Shown: positions 1-9,004 of the stretch, piece by piece | Numbering within the stretch: the first letter of the stretch is position 1 | How the letters are laid out: each line of letters opens with the position of its first letter | NCBI GenBank assembly: GCA_010672825.2 | Contig: JAAHFU020000003.1 | Span: 62,001 to 126,000, forward strand | Direction: 5' to 3' | Length of the DNA: 64,000 nucleotides | DNA from: Leptolyngbya sp. SIO1E4 | GTDB taxonomy: Bacteria; Cyanobacteriota; Cyanobacteriia; Phormidesmidales; Phormidesmidaceae | Notes under the pieces: generated by a model | What the model was told of the DNA's origin: nothing | What the model saw: the letters and a program-made list of their open reading frames with translations, nothing else | The model's database searches: none | Program-made: the position numbers and the translations under genes

Positions 1-120
1 GTATTTGCCTTTTTTGAACGAAGTAAAAGAACTATTTAAGGAACTGGACGGCTGATTACAAATCAACAGAGCGGATTTTGAAAAGCTTTCTGAGAGAGGC
101 TTAGAAGCTCTCTGAGACTG

Positions 121-1428
121 ATCAGAATTTTGTGTAAGCGGTCTAGAATCCCGATAACTCAGGAGACCGCGTCATGCCTAAGAAAAAGCAAGAACTGAAT
201 CGTACCGACGAACTGCTGGATGAGATGCTCTCAGACTGCCAGAGTCCAGACGAGATTCTGGGCGCATCCGGCTTACTGAAACAGCTCACCAAACGCTTGG
301 TGGAGCGTGCTTTAGCCGGAGAACTCAACCATCATCTCAACGATACCGATGGCAATGACAGCCGGAATAGTCGCAACGGCCACTCATCCAAAACGGTGCA
401 GTCAGAACAGGGGGAATTAGAGTTGGCGATTCCCCGAGATCGCCAAGGCACCTTTGAGCCCGTGTTGGTGCCCAAACACCAACGACGGCTGAGCGGTCTG
501 GATGACAAAATTCTGGCACTGTACGCGCGGGGCATGAGCACCCGCGATATCTCGCTGCAACTCAAAGAACTGTACGGGGCACAAGTGTCCCCCGCCATCA
601 TCAGCGAGGTAACTGACACCGTCAGTGAGGACGTCAAAGCGTGGCAGTCGGCCGCTGGACGAACTGTATCCCATCACCTATCTTGATGCCCTCTACGTCA
701 ATATCAAAGTCGCCGGACGGGTGGGCAAGCGCGCGGTCTACGTAGTGCTGGGCATCAATCGTGAGGGCAATAAAGACCTGCTCGGTCTCTGGCTTGGCGA
801 GGCCGAAGCCGAAGGGGCCAAATTCTGGCTCAAAGTCCTCACGGATCTCAAAAACCGCGGTCTGAAAGATATTCTGATTGCCTGTTGCGATAGCCTCAAA
901 GGCTTTCCTCAGGCCATTGAGGCGGTTTATCCCCACACCCAAGTGCAGCTTTGCATCGTTCATTTGATGCGCAACTCGCTGCGCTATGTCCCTTGGAAAG
1001 ACAGCAAGGCCGTGGCCGCTGACCTGAAACCCATCTATCGAGCCGCCACCTTGGAGGAAGCGGAAACGGCGTTAGAGGAGTTTGCCGCGAATTGGGATGA
1101 GCACTATCCAGCGGTGAGCCAAATCTGGCTGCGTCACTGGGAAAACATCATCCCGATCTTCGACTATCCGATGGAAATCCGCCGCGTCATCTACACCACC
1201 AATGCGATTGAGTCGGTCAACCGCTCCTTGCGCAAGGTGATTAAAACTAAGGCCGTGTTCCCCGATGAAGAGTCCGTTTTTAAGCTTATGTATTTGGCGA
1301 TAAACAATATCTCAAAGCGATGGAATCGACCCATCAAAAACTGGAAAGCTGCTCTGTCACACTTTGCTATTCTGTTCCCAGAACGCTTCAAGCTTTGAAC
1401 CCAAATCTGCTTACACAAAAATCAGAAC
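121..1428 (+). mobile_element. IS256-family insertion sequence, defective
   Basis: A transposase reading frame pair (174-1398) is bracketed by imperfect inverted ends. The left end reads CAGAATTTTGTGTAAGCGG (about 123-141) and the reverse complement of the right end (about 1406-1424) reads CTGATTTTTGTGTAAGCAG. Sequence just outside both ends matches parts of one repeat found again at 13225-13370, so the element seems to have landed inside that older repeat. The transposase is frameshifted, so the copy is probably immobile unless helped in trans. Confidence 0.8.
174..1398 (+). pseudogene. IS256-family (mutator-type) transposase, frameshifted
   Basis: Two frames together make a full-length transposase of about 400 residues. 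The first (174-686) has the N-terminal helical region ending in SEDVKAWQS. The second, in the +1 frame from about 655, starts at PLDELYPITYLDALYVNIK and runs to 1398. DDE residues are visible: D in TYLDALYV, D in ACCDSLKG and E in TTNAIESVNRS, the IS256 arrangement. The junction at about 652-660 (TGGCAGTCGGCCGCTGG) lacks two bases relative to the expected WQSRPLDEL, so I read it as a disabling mutation, not programmed frameshifting. The second frame could only start separately from a poor internal site. Confidence 0.85.
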
Positions 1429-1567
1429 ACTCTCGCTCTCTAAATAATAATGAACTAAATTTTGTACTAATTTCATGCGTGAGTTTACTCAGGTTTGCGT
1501 AGGAACTCGATGAGATGAGCACTATTCAGCGGGTTTAGCGATAGGGCTTTTTATTTTTCATGTCAGG

Positions 1568-1812
1568 GCTTTGGCTTACACCGGACTGGCCACCTTGGGT
1601 TTGCTCAAACACGCCTGCAGCATATTCTTGATGACATTGCCATGAACGTCACGCGAATCGTCTCTTGGCTGAGGGGCATTCCTCATGCTCATACTCGAGT
1701 TTCTCGCTTTGCAGGCTTAGTAGATGACTGCTGTTTAACACTGACTTGTTACTTTCGCCAACAGCATCTGCTGCTAAAACTAAGTCTATGTCTGTTGAGA
1801 AATCGGGTCTAG
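1568..1812 (+). pseudogene. Decayed transposase-like fragment
   Basis: Two overlapping plus-strand frames read like a broken transposase N-terminus: ALAYTGLATLGLLKHA, then from 1615 in another frame LQHILDDIAMNVTRIVSWLR and HTRVSRFAGLVDDC, stopping at 1812. The phrase DDIAMNVTRIVSWLRGIP resembles the start of some cyanobacterial transposases, but I cannot name the family. The frame change and short length indicate a relic. It follows repeat R1 directly, so both may be parts of one lost element. The rest of 1813-2063 holds nothing I recognise. Confidence 0.3.
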
Positions 1813-2063
1813 CTTCAAAAAACTCCCTAACTCTATCGCTAATGGAGTGGCAGCCTCTGTAGAAACCGCTAAACAGCCTGCGAGTAAGGCTCATCACAAG
1901 ACGGCAAAAACGCATTACCCTATTTCAAAGCCTATCGAAGGTACCAGGCCTGCAGTTTAAGGCAGGTTGTTTTTGCGCTCAAATCACCCAGCGGCATGCC
2001 CCTGAGACACCTGCGTCGCAGGGACATGCGTGTCTGGGTGGTGTTCTAGACCTGTGGAGAGCG

Positions 2064-2763
2064 TTAGATGGCGCGGCCAAATTCATGGCGATTGATAAAT
2101 AGGCCAATCACTGTGTCATGCATCAGAACCGATTTGGAGAAGCAAATGGTTTTACGAGCTAAGTGCTTGAGCCGTGTTCTTAAGGTCAAATGCTTGCGCT
2201 CAATCCGCTGGGTATTGGCTTTGCCGACGACGTGTTGGTCTGCTCCCAGGAACCGCAGGTAAGCGCCCCAGGCATCGGTATAAAACTGCTGAATGCCGAA
2301 GGGAGCCAGCAGGTCCATAAGAGTTTCCAGGGCCTGGTCTTCATGAGGTGCTAGGACATAAGCCAATACGTTTCCAGTTCGATGATCGATTGCGTGCCAC
2401 AGCCATCGTTGTTGTCGCTTGGACTGCACAAAGCTCCACATTTCGTACATTTCAGCCTCCTCAACGCGGACGACCATCGCCGCAGTGGGCAAAGTGTCCA
2501 TGGCCTCTAGGAGAGGGCGATTCACGGCCTCAAGCTGGCGATGTTTTTTTGAGTTCCTCAATCACCGTGGTGGGGCTGATCTGCAGCACCCGCGCAGTAT
2601 CCCGAATGCCGCTACCATTCATCGCCATATCGGCAATTTGCTGCTTCACCTCCGGCAAGTATCCCCGATAACTGTAATTCAGGATAAAAGAAGCACGAGG
2701 ACACTCGACGTTACGACAGCGATAGCGCTGTTTTCCTTCAGCGCTTTGACCATTTTTGACCAC
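2064..2763 (-). pseudogene. IS1-family transposase, 5'-truncated, two frames
   Basis: Minus-strand frames 2763-2530 and 2561-2064 form an InsA/InsB-type transposase. The first has the recombinase zinc-ribbon/HTH part (KNGQSAEGKQRYRC, IADMAMNGSGIRDTARVLQI). The second has the catalytic part (QQFYTDAWGAYLRF, IERKHLTLRTRLKHLARKT). They overlap at a run of seven A (about 2545-2551 on the minus strand), where EELKK continues as HRQLEAVNRP in the other frame. One extra A relative to a single-frame form would explain this; programmed slippage is also possible. The zinc-ribbon start (CPxC) is missing because sequence beyond about 2765 belongs to the CHAT-unit flank, so the element is truncated. Confidence 0.75.
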
Positions 2764-2887
2764 AGAGGTGAAACGCTCACCCTGTTACTGCGGATGCCTG
2801 AAATAGTCGGGAGTGTTGTCGAATAAGATAGGTAGGTTCAAGAAAGATGCCTCTGCACCTCTTGCCATCACTACCGAGATAACCGTC

Positions 2888-5800
2888 ATGGATGGTCCTC
2901 GCCAACAGGCTTACCTTAATTTGATTCAACAACTGCTGACCTGTACCAGTTGGGAAGACGTAGACACGATTTTGCAGGCCAATGCGGAACTAGTTGATGC
3001 CGATTTTGTGCAGATGATGTTGACGTTGGGTGCCCAAGCCCAGGCCACTGGTGAGATAGGAACTGCTCAGTTTTTAGACCAACTGGCAATACAGATCGCG
3101 GAACCGTTGGGGCTGGATCTGTCGAAAGATGTGCAGCAGACTCAACCAATCGGGGTTAGCGTTGAGGACTTAACACAGTTTTGGTTAGCGTTACTGCAGG
3201 CTGAGATGGAAAGCGGTGGCAATGAAGCAGCAGTGCATTGGGTGATGCAGCAAAATCTGGGCTTGATTACGCCAGCGCTCGGACAAGTCATTGCCCTGTG
3301 GACAGAGCAAGCTGTTGCGCAACAACCAGGGCAGGCGGCAGAGATCGCCGGACTGGTACAAGATACTTGTATTAGTATTCAAGAATTCCCTAATGGGAAA
3401 TATGCGGAAGTCTCAGCCATTGCGATTCAGGGCTATGAAGTGGTGGTGGCTTTGCACGCCGACAACCCGGAGGAACGAGCAAGTACGCTTAATGGCCTTG
3501 GCGTTGCGGTGTGGACCCAAGCGGAACTCGGCCTGGATCCGGCGGCCAGCCTGGAGCGCGCGATTGCCGCCTTCACCGAGGCCGCCGACATCAGTCGGCG
3601 CTTAGGGCTTGAGCGCGACCTCTTCCAAACACTCAACAATTTGGGGAATGCGGTGACTACCCAAGCGAAACTCAGCCTGGACCCAGCGTCCAACCTGGCG
3701 CGGGCGATTGACGTATACACCGAGGCCGCTGACATCAGTCGGCGCTTAGGGCTTGAGCGCGACCTCTCCCAAACACTCAACAATTTGGGGAATGCGGTGA
3801 CTACCCAAGCGAAACTCAGCCTGGACCCAGCGTCCAACCTGGCGCGGGCGATTGACGTATACACCGAGGCCGCTGACATCAGTCGACGCATAGGGTTTGA
3901 ACGCGACCTCTCCGCTACCCTCAGCAATTTGGGGATTGCGGTGCAGAGCCAAGCGGAACTCGGCCTGGCCCCGGCGTCCAACCTGGCGCGGGCGATTGCC
4001 GCTTACACCGAGGCCGCTGACATCCGGCGGTGCTTAGGGCTTGAGCGCGACCTCTCCGCTACCCTCAACAATTTGGGGAGTGCGGTGAAGACCCAAGCGG
4101 AACTCGGCCTGAACCCAGTTGCCAACCTGGAGCGGGCAATTGCCACCTTCACCGAGGCCGCTGACATCCTGCGGCGCTTAGGGCTTGAGCGCGACCTCTC
4201 TATAACCCTCAACAATTTGGGGAGTGCGGTGACTATCCAAGCGGAACTCGGCCTGTGCCCGGCGGCCAACCTAGAACGGGCGATTGCCGCCTTCACCGAG
4301 GCCGCCGACATCAGCCGGCGCTTCGGGCTTGAAAGCGACCTCTCCGCAACCCTCAACAATTTGGGGAATGCGGTGCAGACCCAAGCGAAACTCGGCCTGG
4401 ACCCGTCAGCCAACCTGGAGTGGGCGATTGCCACCTACACCGAGTACGCCGACATCAGTCGGCGCTTAGGGCTTGAGCGCGACCTCTCCGGAACCCTCCA
4501 CAATTTGGGGAGTGCGGTGAAGACCCAAGCGGAACTCGGCCTGGACTCGGCGGCCAACCTGGAGCGGGCAATTGCCACCTTCACCGAGGCCGCTGACATC
4601 AGTCGGCGCTTAGGGCTCGAACGCGACCTCTCCCAAATCCTCACCAGTTTGGGGAGGGCGGTGCAAATCCAAGCGGAATTCAGCCTGGACCCAGCAGCCA
4701 ACCTGGAGCGCGCGATTGCCGCCTTCACCGAGGCCGCCGACATTAGTCGGCGCTTCGGGCTTGAACGCGACCTCTCCCAAACCCTCACCAGTTTGGGGAG
4801 CGCGGTGAGTAGCCAAGCGGAACTCGGCCTGGACCCGGCGGCCAACCTGGAGCGGGCAATTGCCACCTTCACCGAGTCAGCCGACATCAGTCGGCGCTTC
4901 GGGCTTGAACGCGACCTCTCCGCTATCCTCACCAATTTTGGGAATGCGGTGAGTATCCAAGCGCAACTGGGCATCGACCCGGCGCGCAACCTGGAGCAGG
5001 CGATTGCCGCCCTCACCGAGGCCGCTGACATCAGTCGGCAGTTGGGCTTAAGCCGTGACTTAGCCACCACGTTGAGTAATGCTGGTCTTTTCTACCAAGC
5101 CCAAGCTCACCTGACGGACAATACCCCTGCCCAAACCCAAACGGCTCTAGCCAATGCCTATGACCAATTCCACGCCGCCCTGACACAGGTGGAGTCCTTA
5201 CGAGGAGAGATTGGCACAGATAGTGAGGGCTATAAACGCAATTTCAATGAAGAGTGGAAGCGGGTTTATCGGGGCATCGTGGGGGTGTGCCTGGAATTGG
5301 GGCGATCTACCGAAGCGATGGCTTATGCTGATCGCAGCAAAGCCCGCAACCTCACTGAACTGATCGCCACCCGCGAAATCTATCCCGGCGGTGTCGTTCC
5401 TGAAGATGATCGCCAAGCGCTGCACCGCCTCAAACAGCAGATTGCCCAGGAGGAACGCCGCCTGCAAGACGATCCCAATCCCGACCCCACCCAGCTCAAC
5501 CAATTGCGGCAACAAAAGCAAGCTCTCGAACCCTATCAACCGCTAAGTTTCAAGCAGATGCAAGCCTTGCTGGATGAGGACACCGCCATCCTGGAATGGT
5601 ATCTCCTGCCGAATCAATTCCTCACCTTCACCCTCACCGCCCAATCCCTCGAGCTCCGGCCTTCTACGGAGCAAGACCGCCAGAAGCTCATCGACTGGGC
5701 AAACGCCTACCTACGTGACTATCTCACTGATAGAGACCAATGGCGCGATCAGACCCAGCTGACCCAACGCCTGGCCGAACTGTCCCAAATTCTCCATCTC

Positions 5801-6814
5801 GATGAAATCCTGGCCAAACTCCAGGAAACCCACCCCACCTGCCAAAAACTCATCCTCATCCCCCACCTGTTTCTGCACCTCTTCCCCCTCCATGCATTAC
5901 CCACTGCGAACGAGTCTGGGGATGGGGGGCAATTCCTCCAGGATCGCTTCTCCCAAGGCGTGGTCTATGCTCCCAACTGCCAAGTGCTGCAACAAGCCCA
6001 AATCCGCCGTCAGCAACGCAAGGACTTTGACCGCCTCTTCGCCATCCAAAACCCCACCCAAGATCTGCAGTTCACCGACCTGGAAGTCGAAACGCTCCAA
6101 ACCCGGTTTGATCCTGCCCATGTCCACGTTTACAAACACGGCCAGGCCGACAAAGCCACCATCGTCCAGCCCAACCCAGCGAACCCCACCTACCTCGACA
6201 CCCAAGCGAAACTACAAGCCGCCCATTGCGCCCATTTCTCCTGCCACGGCTACTTTAATTTTGAGGATGCCTTGAAATCGGCACTGATTCTGGCCAACAG
6301 CGAATTCATCCCGCCGCCGCCCAGCGATGACCCCAGCCGCTATTTGCGGCTGGCAAACAACAAGCTGCTGGATTTACAGCAATGCCTCACCCTGGAAGAC
6401 ATCCTGCGCCTGGAGCTGAGCCACTGCCGCCTGGTTACCCTCTCCGCCTGCGAAACTGGCCTCACCGACTTTACCTCCACCAGTGATGAATATATCGGCC
6501 TGCCCAGCGGCTTCATTCTAGCCGGTGCCTCCAACGTGGTCAGCACCCTCTGGGCCGTCAACGACCTCTCCACCGCCCTCTTCATGATTCACTTTTATCA
6601 ACTTGTTCAACAGGGCCAAGCCGTTACCCTGGCGCTGAAACAGACCCAGCGCTGGCTACGGGAGAGCACCGTGGAAATGTTCAAAGGCTGGTCAACCAAC
6701 ATTTCGGAACCGCTCAAACAAGCAGTCCATATCCACTTAGAAATCTACGGTGATGAAGAAAGTCCCTTTGTCTCGCCCTATTACTGGGCAGCCTTTGCCG
6801 CGATTGGGGCTTAG
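2888..6814 (+). CDS. CHAT-domain caspase-like protease with TPR repeats, copy 1
   Basis: Protein of about 1308 residues. I start at ATG 2888 (MDGPRQQ), not the upstream in-frame start, because this matches the paralogue at 9005 and lies in the shared leader. Order: N-terminal helical domain of about 200 residues; eleven to twelve 48-residue TPR-like repeats (unit ERAIAAFTEAADISRRLGLE plus LSATLNNLGNAVQTQAELGL) over about residues 200-725; a linker helix region; a C-terminal CHAT domain with His1120 in HFSCHGYF and Cys1188 in LSACETG, the expected caspase-like dyad. No signal peptide, so cytoplasmic. By family, TPRs sense a partner and CHAT cleaves proteins in conflict or cell-death responses; target unknown. 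Followed by the coupled genes at 6994 and 7344. Confidence 0.9.
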   Translation: MDGPRQQAYLNLIQQLLTCTSWEDVDTILQANAELVDADFVQMMLTLGAQAQATGEIGTAQFLDQLAIQIAEPLGLDLSKDVQQTQPIGVSVEDLTQFWLALLQAEMESGGNEAAVHWVMQQNLGLITPALGQVIALWTEQAVAQQPGQAAEIAGLVQDTCISIQEFPNGKYAEVSAIAIQGYEVVVALHADNPEERASTLNGLGVAVWTQAELGLDPAASLERAIAAFTEAADISRRLGLERDLFQTLNNLGNAVTTQAKLSLDPASNLARAIDVYTEAADISRRLGLERDLSQTLNNLGNAVTTQAKLSLDPASNLARAIDVYTEAADISRRIGFERDLSATLSNLGIAVQSQAELGLAPASNLARAIAAYTEAADIRRCLGLERDLSATLNNLGSAVKTQAELGLNPVANLERAIATFTEAADILRRLGLERDLSITLNNLGSAVTIQAELGLCPAANLERAIAAFTEAADISRRFGLESDLSATLNNLGNAVQTQAKLGLDPSANLEWAIATYTEYADISRRLGLERDLSGTLHNLGSAVKTQAELGLDSAANLERAIATFTEAADISRRLGLERDLSQILTSLGRAVQIQAEFSLDPAANLERAIAAFTEAADISRRFGLERDLSQTLTSLGSAVSSQAELGLDPAANLERAIATFTESADISRRFGLERDLSAILTNFGNAVSIQAQLGIDPARNLEQAIAALTEAADISRQLGLSRDLATTLSNAGLFYQAQAHLTDNTPAQTQTALANAYDQFHAALTQVESLRGEIGTDSEGYKRNFNEEWKRVYRGIVGVCLELGRSTEAMAYADRSKARNLTELIATREIYPGGVVPEDDRQALHRLKQQIAQEERRLQDDPNPDPTQLNQLRQQKQALEPYQPLSFKQMQALLDEDTAILEWYLLPNQFLTFTLTAQSLELRPSTEQDRQKLIDWANAYLRDYLTDRDQWRDQTQLTQRLAELSQILHLDEILAKLQETHPTCQKLILIPHLFLHLFPLHALPTANESGDGGQFLQDRFSQGVVYAPNCQVLQQAQIRRQQRKDFDRLFAIQNPTQDLQFTDLEVETLQTRFDPAHVHVYKHGQADKATIVQPNPANPTYLDTQAKLQAAHCAHFSCHGYFNFEDALKSALILANSEFIPPPPSDDPSRYLRLANNKLLDLQQCLTLEDILRLELSHCRLVTLSACETGLTDFTSTSDEYIGLPSGFILAGASNVVSTLWAVNDLSTALFMIHFYQLVQQGQAVTLALKQTQRWLRESTVEMFKGWSTNISEPLKQAVHIHLEIYGDEESPFVSPYYWAAFAAIGA
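3480..5060 (+). repeat. Tandem 144-bp coding repeats (48-aa TPR-like units)
   Basis: Units of exactly 144 bp recur; for example GAGCGCGACC lies at 3611 and again at 3755. The second and third units (about 3611-3890) are almost identical at DNA level, including synonymous positions, which points to recent unit duplication or gene conversion. Each unit encodes two TPR-type helices with conserved ANLERAI and LERDLS.TL motifs. Confidence 0.9.
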
Positions 6815-6993
6815 CCACGGTGTGCTGCCACAGCCAGGCTGGTTTTGCCGCTGGGTAAACTCACCAATTAAGATGACAACCACAGCTAGGGAGGCGATCG
6901 CCGCCGCGTGCATCATGACCTCAATCGTCAACGCGACTCTTTTATTTGCATCACCATCCACCTAAACTGCTCAACCCTAAACCCCAAAAAACT

Positions 6994-7347
6994 ATGAAAG
7001 TTGAGGAACTCATCGCCATTGTGCCGGACTATCTCCAGGCCAACCCCACAGCCCTCTCGGCTGAGGCGCTCAATGCCCTTGATCAGATTCTGGAGGCGCT
7101 GGACACCGTTGAGGTCGAGCGAACTCGTGCCGATTTCGTGAATTGGCTGAGAACTTACAGAGACGAGCGAGATCGGCTCAAATTCTACGCTGAAGCTAAT
7201 CGAGAAGTTGGTCAGCAAAGCCCCGCCCCTGAAAGTGCCGAAGCCAAGACCTTACAAAATTATTTCCAAACCGCTCGCCAAGTTCGCTGCAACCAATCTC
7301 CCAACCCTGACAGGCAAGATCCCCAAGACATGCCCCCCCAAACATGA
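6994..7347 (+). CDS. Small acidic helical protein coupled to membrane partner
   Basis: About 117 residues from ATG 6994 (MKVEELIAIVPDYLQANPTA). An earlier in-frame ATG at 6946 (MHHHPP...) adds a low-complexity tail, so I prefer 6994. I do not recognise the family. The first 85 residues look helical and acidic (ALSAEALNALDQILEALDTV, then RADFVNWLRTYRDERDRLKF); the C-terminus is proline- and glutamine-rich. The stop overlaps the next gene's start by four bases (ATGA at 7344), which implies translational coupling. It lies 180 bp after a CHAT protease gene and may be an adaptor or accessory part of that system. This is inferred from position only. Confidence 0.65.
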   Translation: MKVEELIAIVPDYLQANPTALSAEALNALDQILEALDTVEVERTRADFVNWLRTYRDERDRLKFYAEANREVGQQSPAPESAEAKTLQNYFQTARQVRCNQSPNPDRQDPQDMPPQT

Positions 7348-8792
7348 TCAAAGTCTATGCCCCCAACCTGCATCTTTTCGCGTTCCACCTGATCCAGGGA
7401 GATAAACCCACGCGCCTGTGGGACTACTACACCGATTGCCTTCAGCCCCACTTTGCACTTCCCAACCTGGGCAAGCTGAGATCGCTTCCAAGTGGCATCC
7501 GTGCCTATCTCCACCCCAATGGCCAAACCGAAGTTTTCATTCCCCTCACTGGGCAACTGCCTGCAAGTAAAACCTCAGAAACCGCCGTAGGAATCCCCAT
7601 CACCGGGTTAGTCTCACCAGTGCAGCTTTACGATAGCTACGGCTTGGCTCTTAACTTGCGGATTCCCGAAGGAGAAGATGCCACGAGGCAGCCTACCGCC
7701 GCCGTTGATCTGAGTATCTTTCAACAATTCAACACAGAACAGATCTTTCGCCCCAAATACATCCACAGCAACTTGGGGCAAACCCTGCTCTTGACCGCTT
7801 GGCTAGAGCCCCCAGAACGAGAGCAGCGGGAAAATTGGCAGGACATCGCCCAGCAAATTCTCGCCAACTTTCTACACGGTGAATCACTGCCTCCGCTCTA
7901 TCAAGCAGGCCATCTATTTGGTAGCCCCATTTATGAATACGGCTCTCCAACCGTCCCCAATGCTCAAGGACAGATTGAGCATTATCTGATCTGGCTGTTT
8001 ATCAACAGTAACGGCGATGAAAATTTGAACCATTGCTATCAAGAACTGTTCGATCTCTGGTTTTATCGCCATAAAATCACCACTGCCTGCCACTACAGCC
8101 GTGAGGACCTTGAGGCAATTAAATCCCAGTATGGCGAGATCAAATGCATTTTTTCTGACATTCCCAACACAATTGATCCGGCGGCCGAGTTGCTCTCCCC
8201 CGAAACTCTTACCACCTTAAAAACGCAACTTAAAGCCTTACCCAAACGCGATTTGGAATATACCGAAGCCCTCAGCGCCTTTGAAAATCGACAGTTAGCG
8301 CTGCGGATTAACAATGCTAACTATGGTGAAAAAATTGCCGCCATTCAAGCCAGAACCATCTCCGAAGATATCTCGTTCCTGGCTTCATTTGGCACTAACA
8401 ATGCTGCCACGTTAATTAAGCAGATGCAATACGAGGTGGGCTATTTTGGCCAGGGCTCGCGCTGGATCGATAAATCGATCTCCACGATTCGAGGTTTAGT
8501 CGAAATTGACCAGGCGGAACGCGATCTCCAGCGCCGAAAACAAGAACAAGCCTTGCAAGATAACATTTCAGCCATTGGTGTAGGCGTGGCCGCCGGGGCG
8601 ATCGTGGCCTCCAGTTCCGGACTCATCATGGAACCCTGGTATTGGGGACGGCAGGAAATTGACTCGCCTTGGCAACTGCCTCATCCTTTCTTCATCGGCG
8701 TCGTTGGCAGTGGGATATTGGCCGTGATTGCCTGGGGGTTAACAAAAGCCTGGCTCCAATTCCGGCGACAGCAGCATGATTCTGACCCCTAA
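7344..8792 (+). CDS. Unknown protein with C-terminal membrane segments, CHAT-linked
   Basis: A 482-residue protein whose ATG overlaps the previous stop. The family is not recognised. The first 400 residues are soluble, with no visible catalytic motif (FAFHLIQGDKPTRLWDYYTD near the start, GHLFGSPIYEYG near residue 190). The C-terminus has two hydrophobic stretches (SAIGVGVAAGAIVASSSGLI and FFIGVVGSGILAVIAWGLT, about residues 410-470) followed by a basic tail KAWLQFRRQQ. That suggests a membrane-anchored protein with a large cytoplasmic part. Next to a CHAT protease it could be a sensor, anchor or substrate; this is inference. A CHAT protease that releases or activates a membrane protein would be a testable model. 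Confidence 0.75.
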   Translation: MIKVYAPNLHLFAFHLIQGDKPTRLWDYYTDCLQPHFALPNLGKLRSLPSGIRAYLHPNGQTEVFIPLTGQLPASKTSETAVGIPITGLVSPVQLYDSYGLALNLRIPEGEDATRQPTAAVDLSIFQQFNTEQIFRPKYIHSNLGQTLLLTAWLEPPEREQRENWQDIAQQILANFLHGESLPPLYQAGHLFGSPIYEYGSPTVPNAQGQIEHYLIWLFINSNGDENLNHCYQELFDLWFYRHKITTACHYSREDLEAIKSQYGEIKCIFSDIPNTIDPAAELLSPETLTTLKTQLKALPKRDLEYTEALSAFENRQLALRINNANYGEKIAAIQARTISEDISFLASFGTNNAATLIKQMQYEVGYFGQGSRWIDKSISTIRGLVEIDQAERDLQRRKQEQALQDNISAIGVGVAAGAIVASSSGLIMEPWYWGRQEIDSPWQLPHPFFIGVVGSGILAVIAWGLTKAWLQFRRQQHDSDP

Positions 8793-9004
8793 GTTAGGTC
8801 TCCCCGTTAAACAATGTAGACTCTTCAGCCCTATGGGCTGAACTGTAGTGGTTATGATGGACAACCTCAGGCCTGATGCTCATAGGAGGCCCAACGCTTA
8901 CCCTTGTACTGTGGGGGCCTGAAATATCCGGGATGTTGCCGAAGAAGTCGGTAGGTTAAGAAGGATGCCTCTGCACCTCTTGCTATTACTACCCGAGAAC
9001 CGTC

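Larger units (their letters stand above)
60..1530. repeat. Repeat copy R1, split by the IS256 element
   Basis: The flanks of the IS256 element (about 75-118 and 1450-1530) together resemble 13225-13370. Shared stretches include the TTTGAAAA...GAGGCTT..GA..CTCTC segment, TGAACTAAA, GCGTGA.TT, GCGTAG and ATGAG...T..TCAG. Both copies end in a very short open frame starting ATGAG. The pair is likely the 5' end of an old insertion sequence; the original element is not identified. Confidence 0.5.
2765..6880 (+). repeat. Duplicated CHAT unit, copy 1
   Basis: The CHAT gene here and the one at 9005-13105 share more than coding sequence. The leader (2770-2887 versus 8895-9004: ACGCT.ACCCT, CCTGAAATA, GATGCCTCTGCACCTCTTGC) and trailer (6815-6870 versus 13106-13165: ACGGTGTGC..CCACAGCCA, GGTTTTGCCGCT) also match. 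This marks a segmental duplication of about 4.1 kb, later diverged mainly in the TPR repeats. Confidence 0.8.

Noticed and set aside
1649-1915. An 88-codon minus-strand frame
   Set aside because: The plus strand of the same region reads better as a transposase relic; no supporting motif on the minus strand.
3480-5060. Regular repeats that could suggest a CRISPR array
   Set aside because: Units are 144 bp, fully coding and without unique spacers. No CRISPR array or cas gene was seen in the window.
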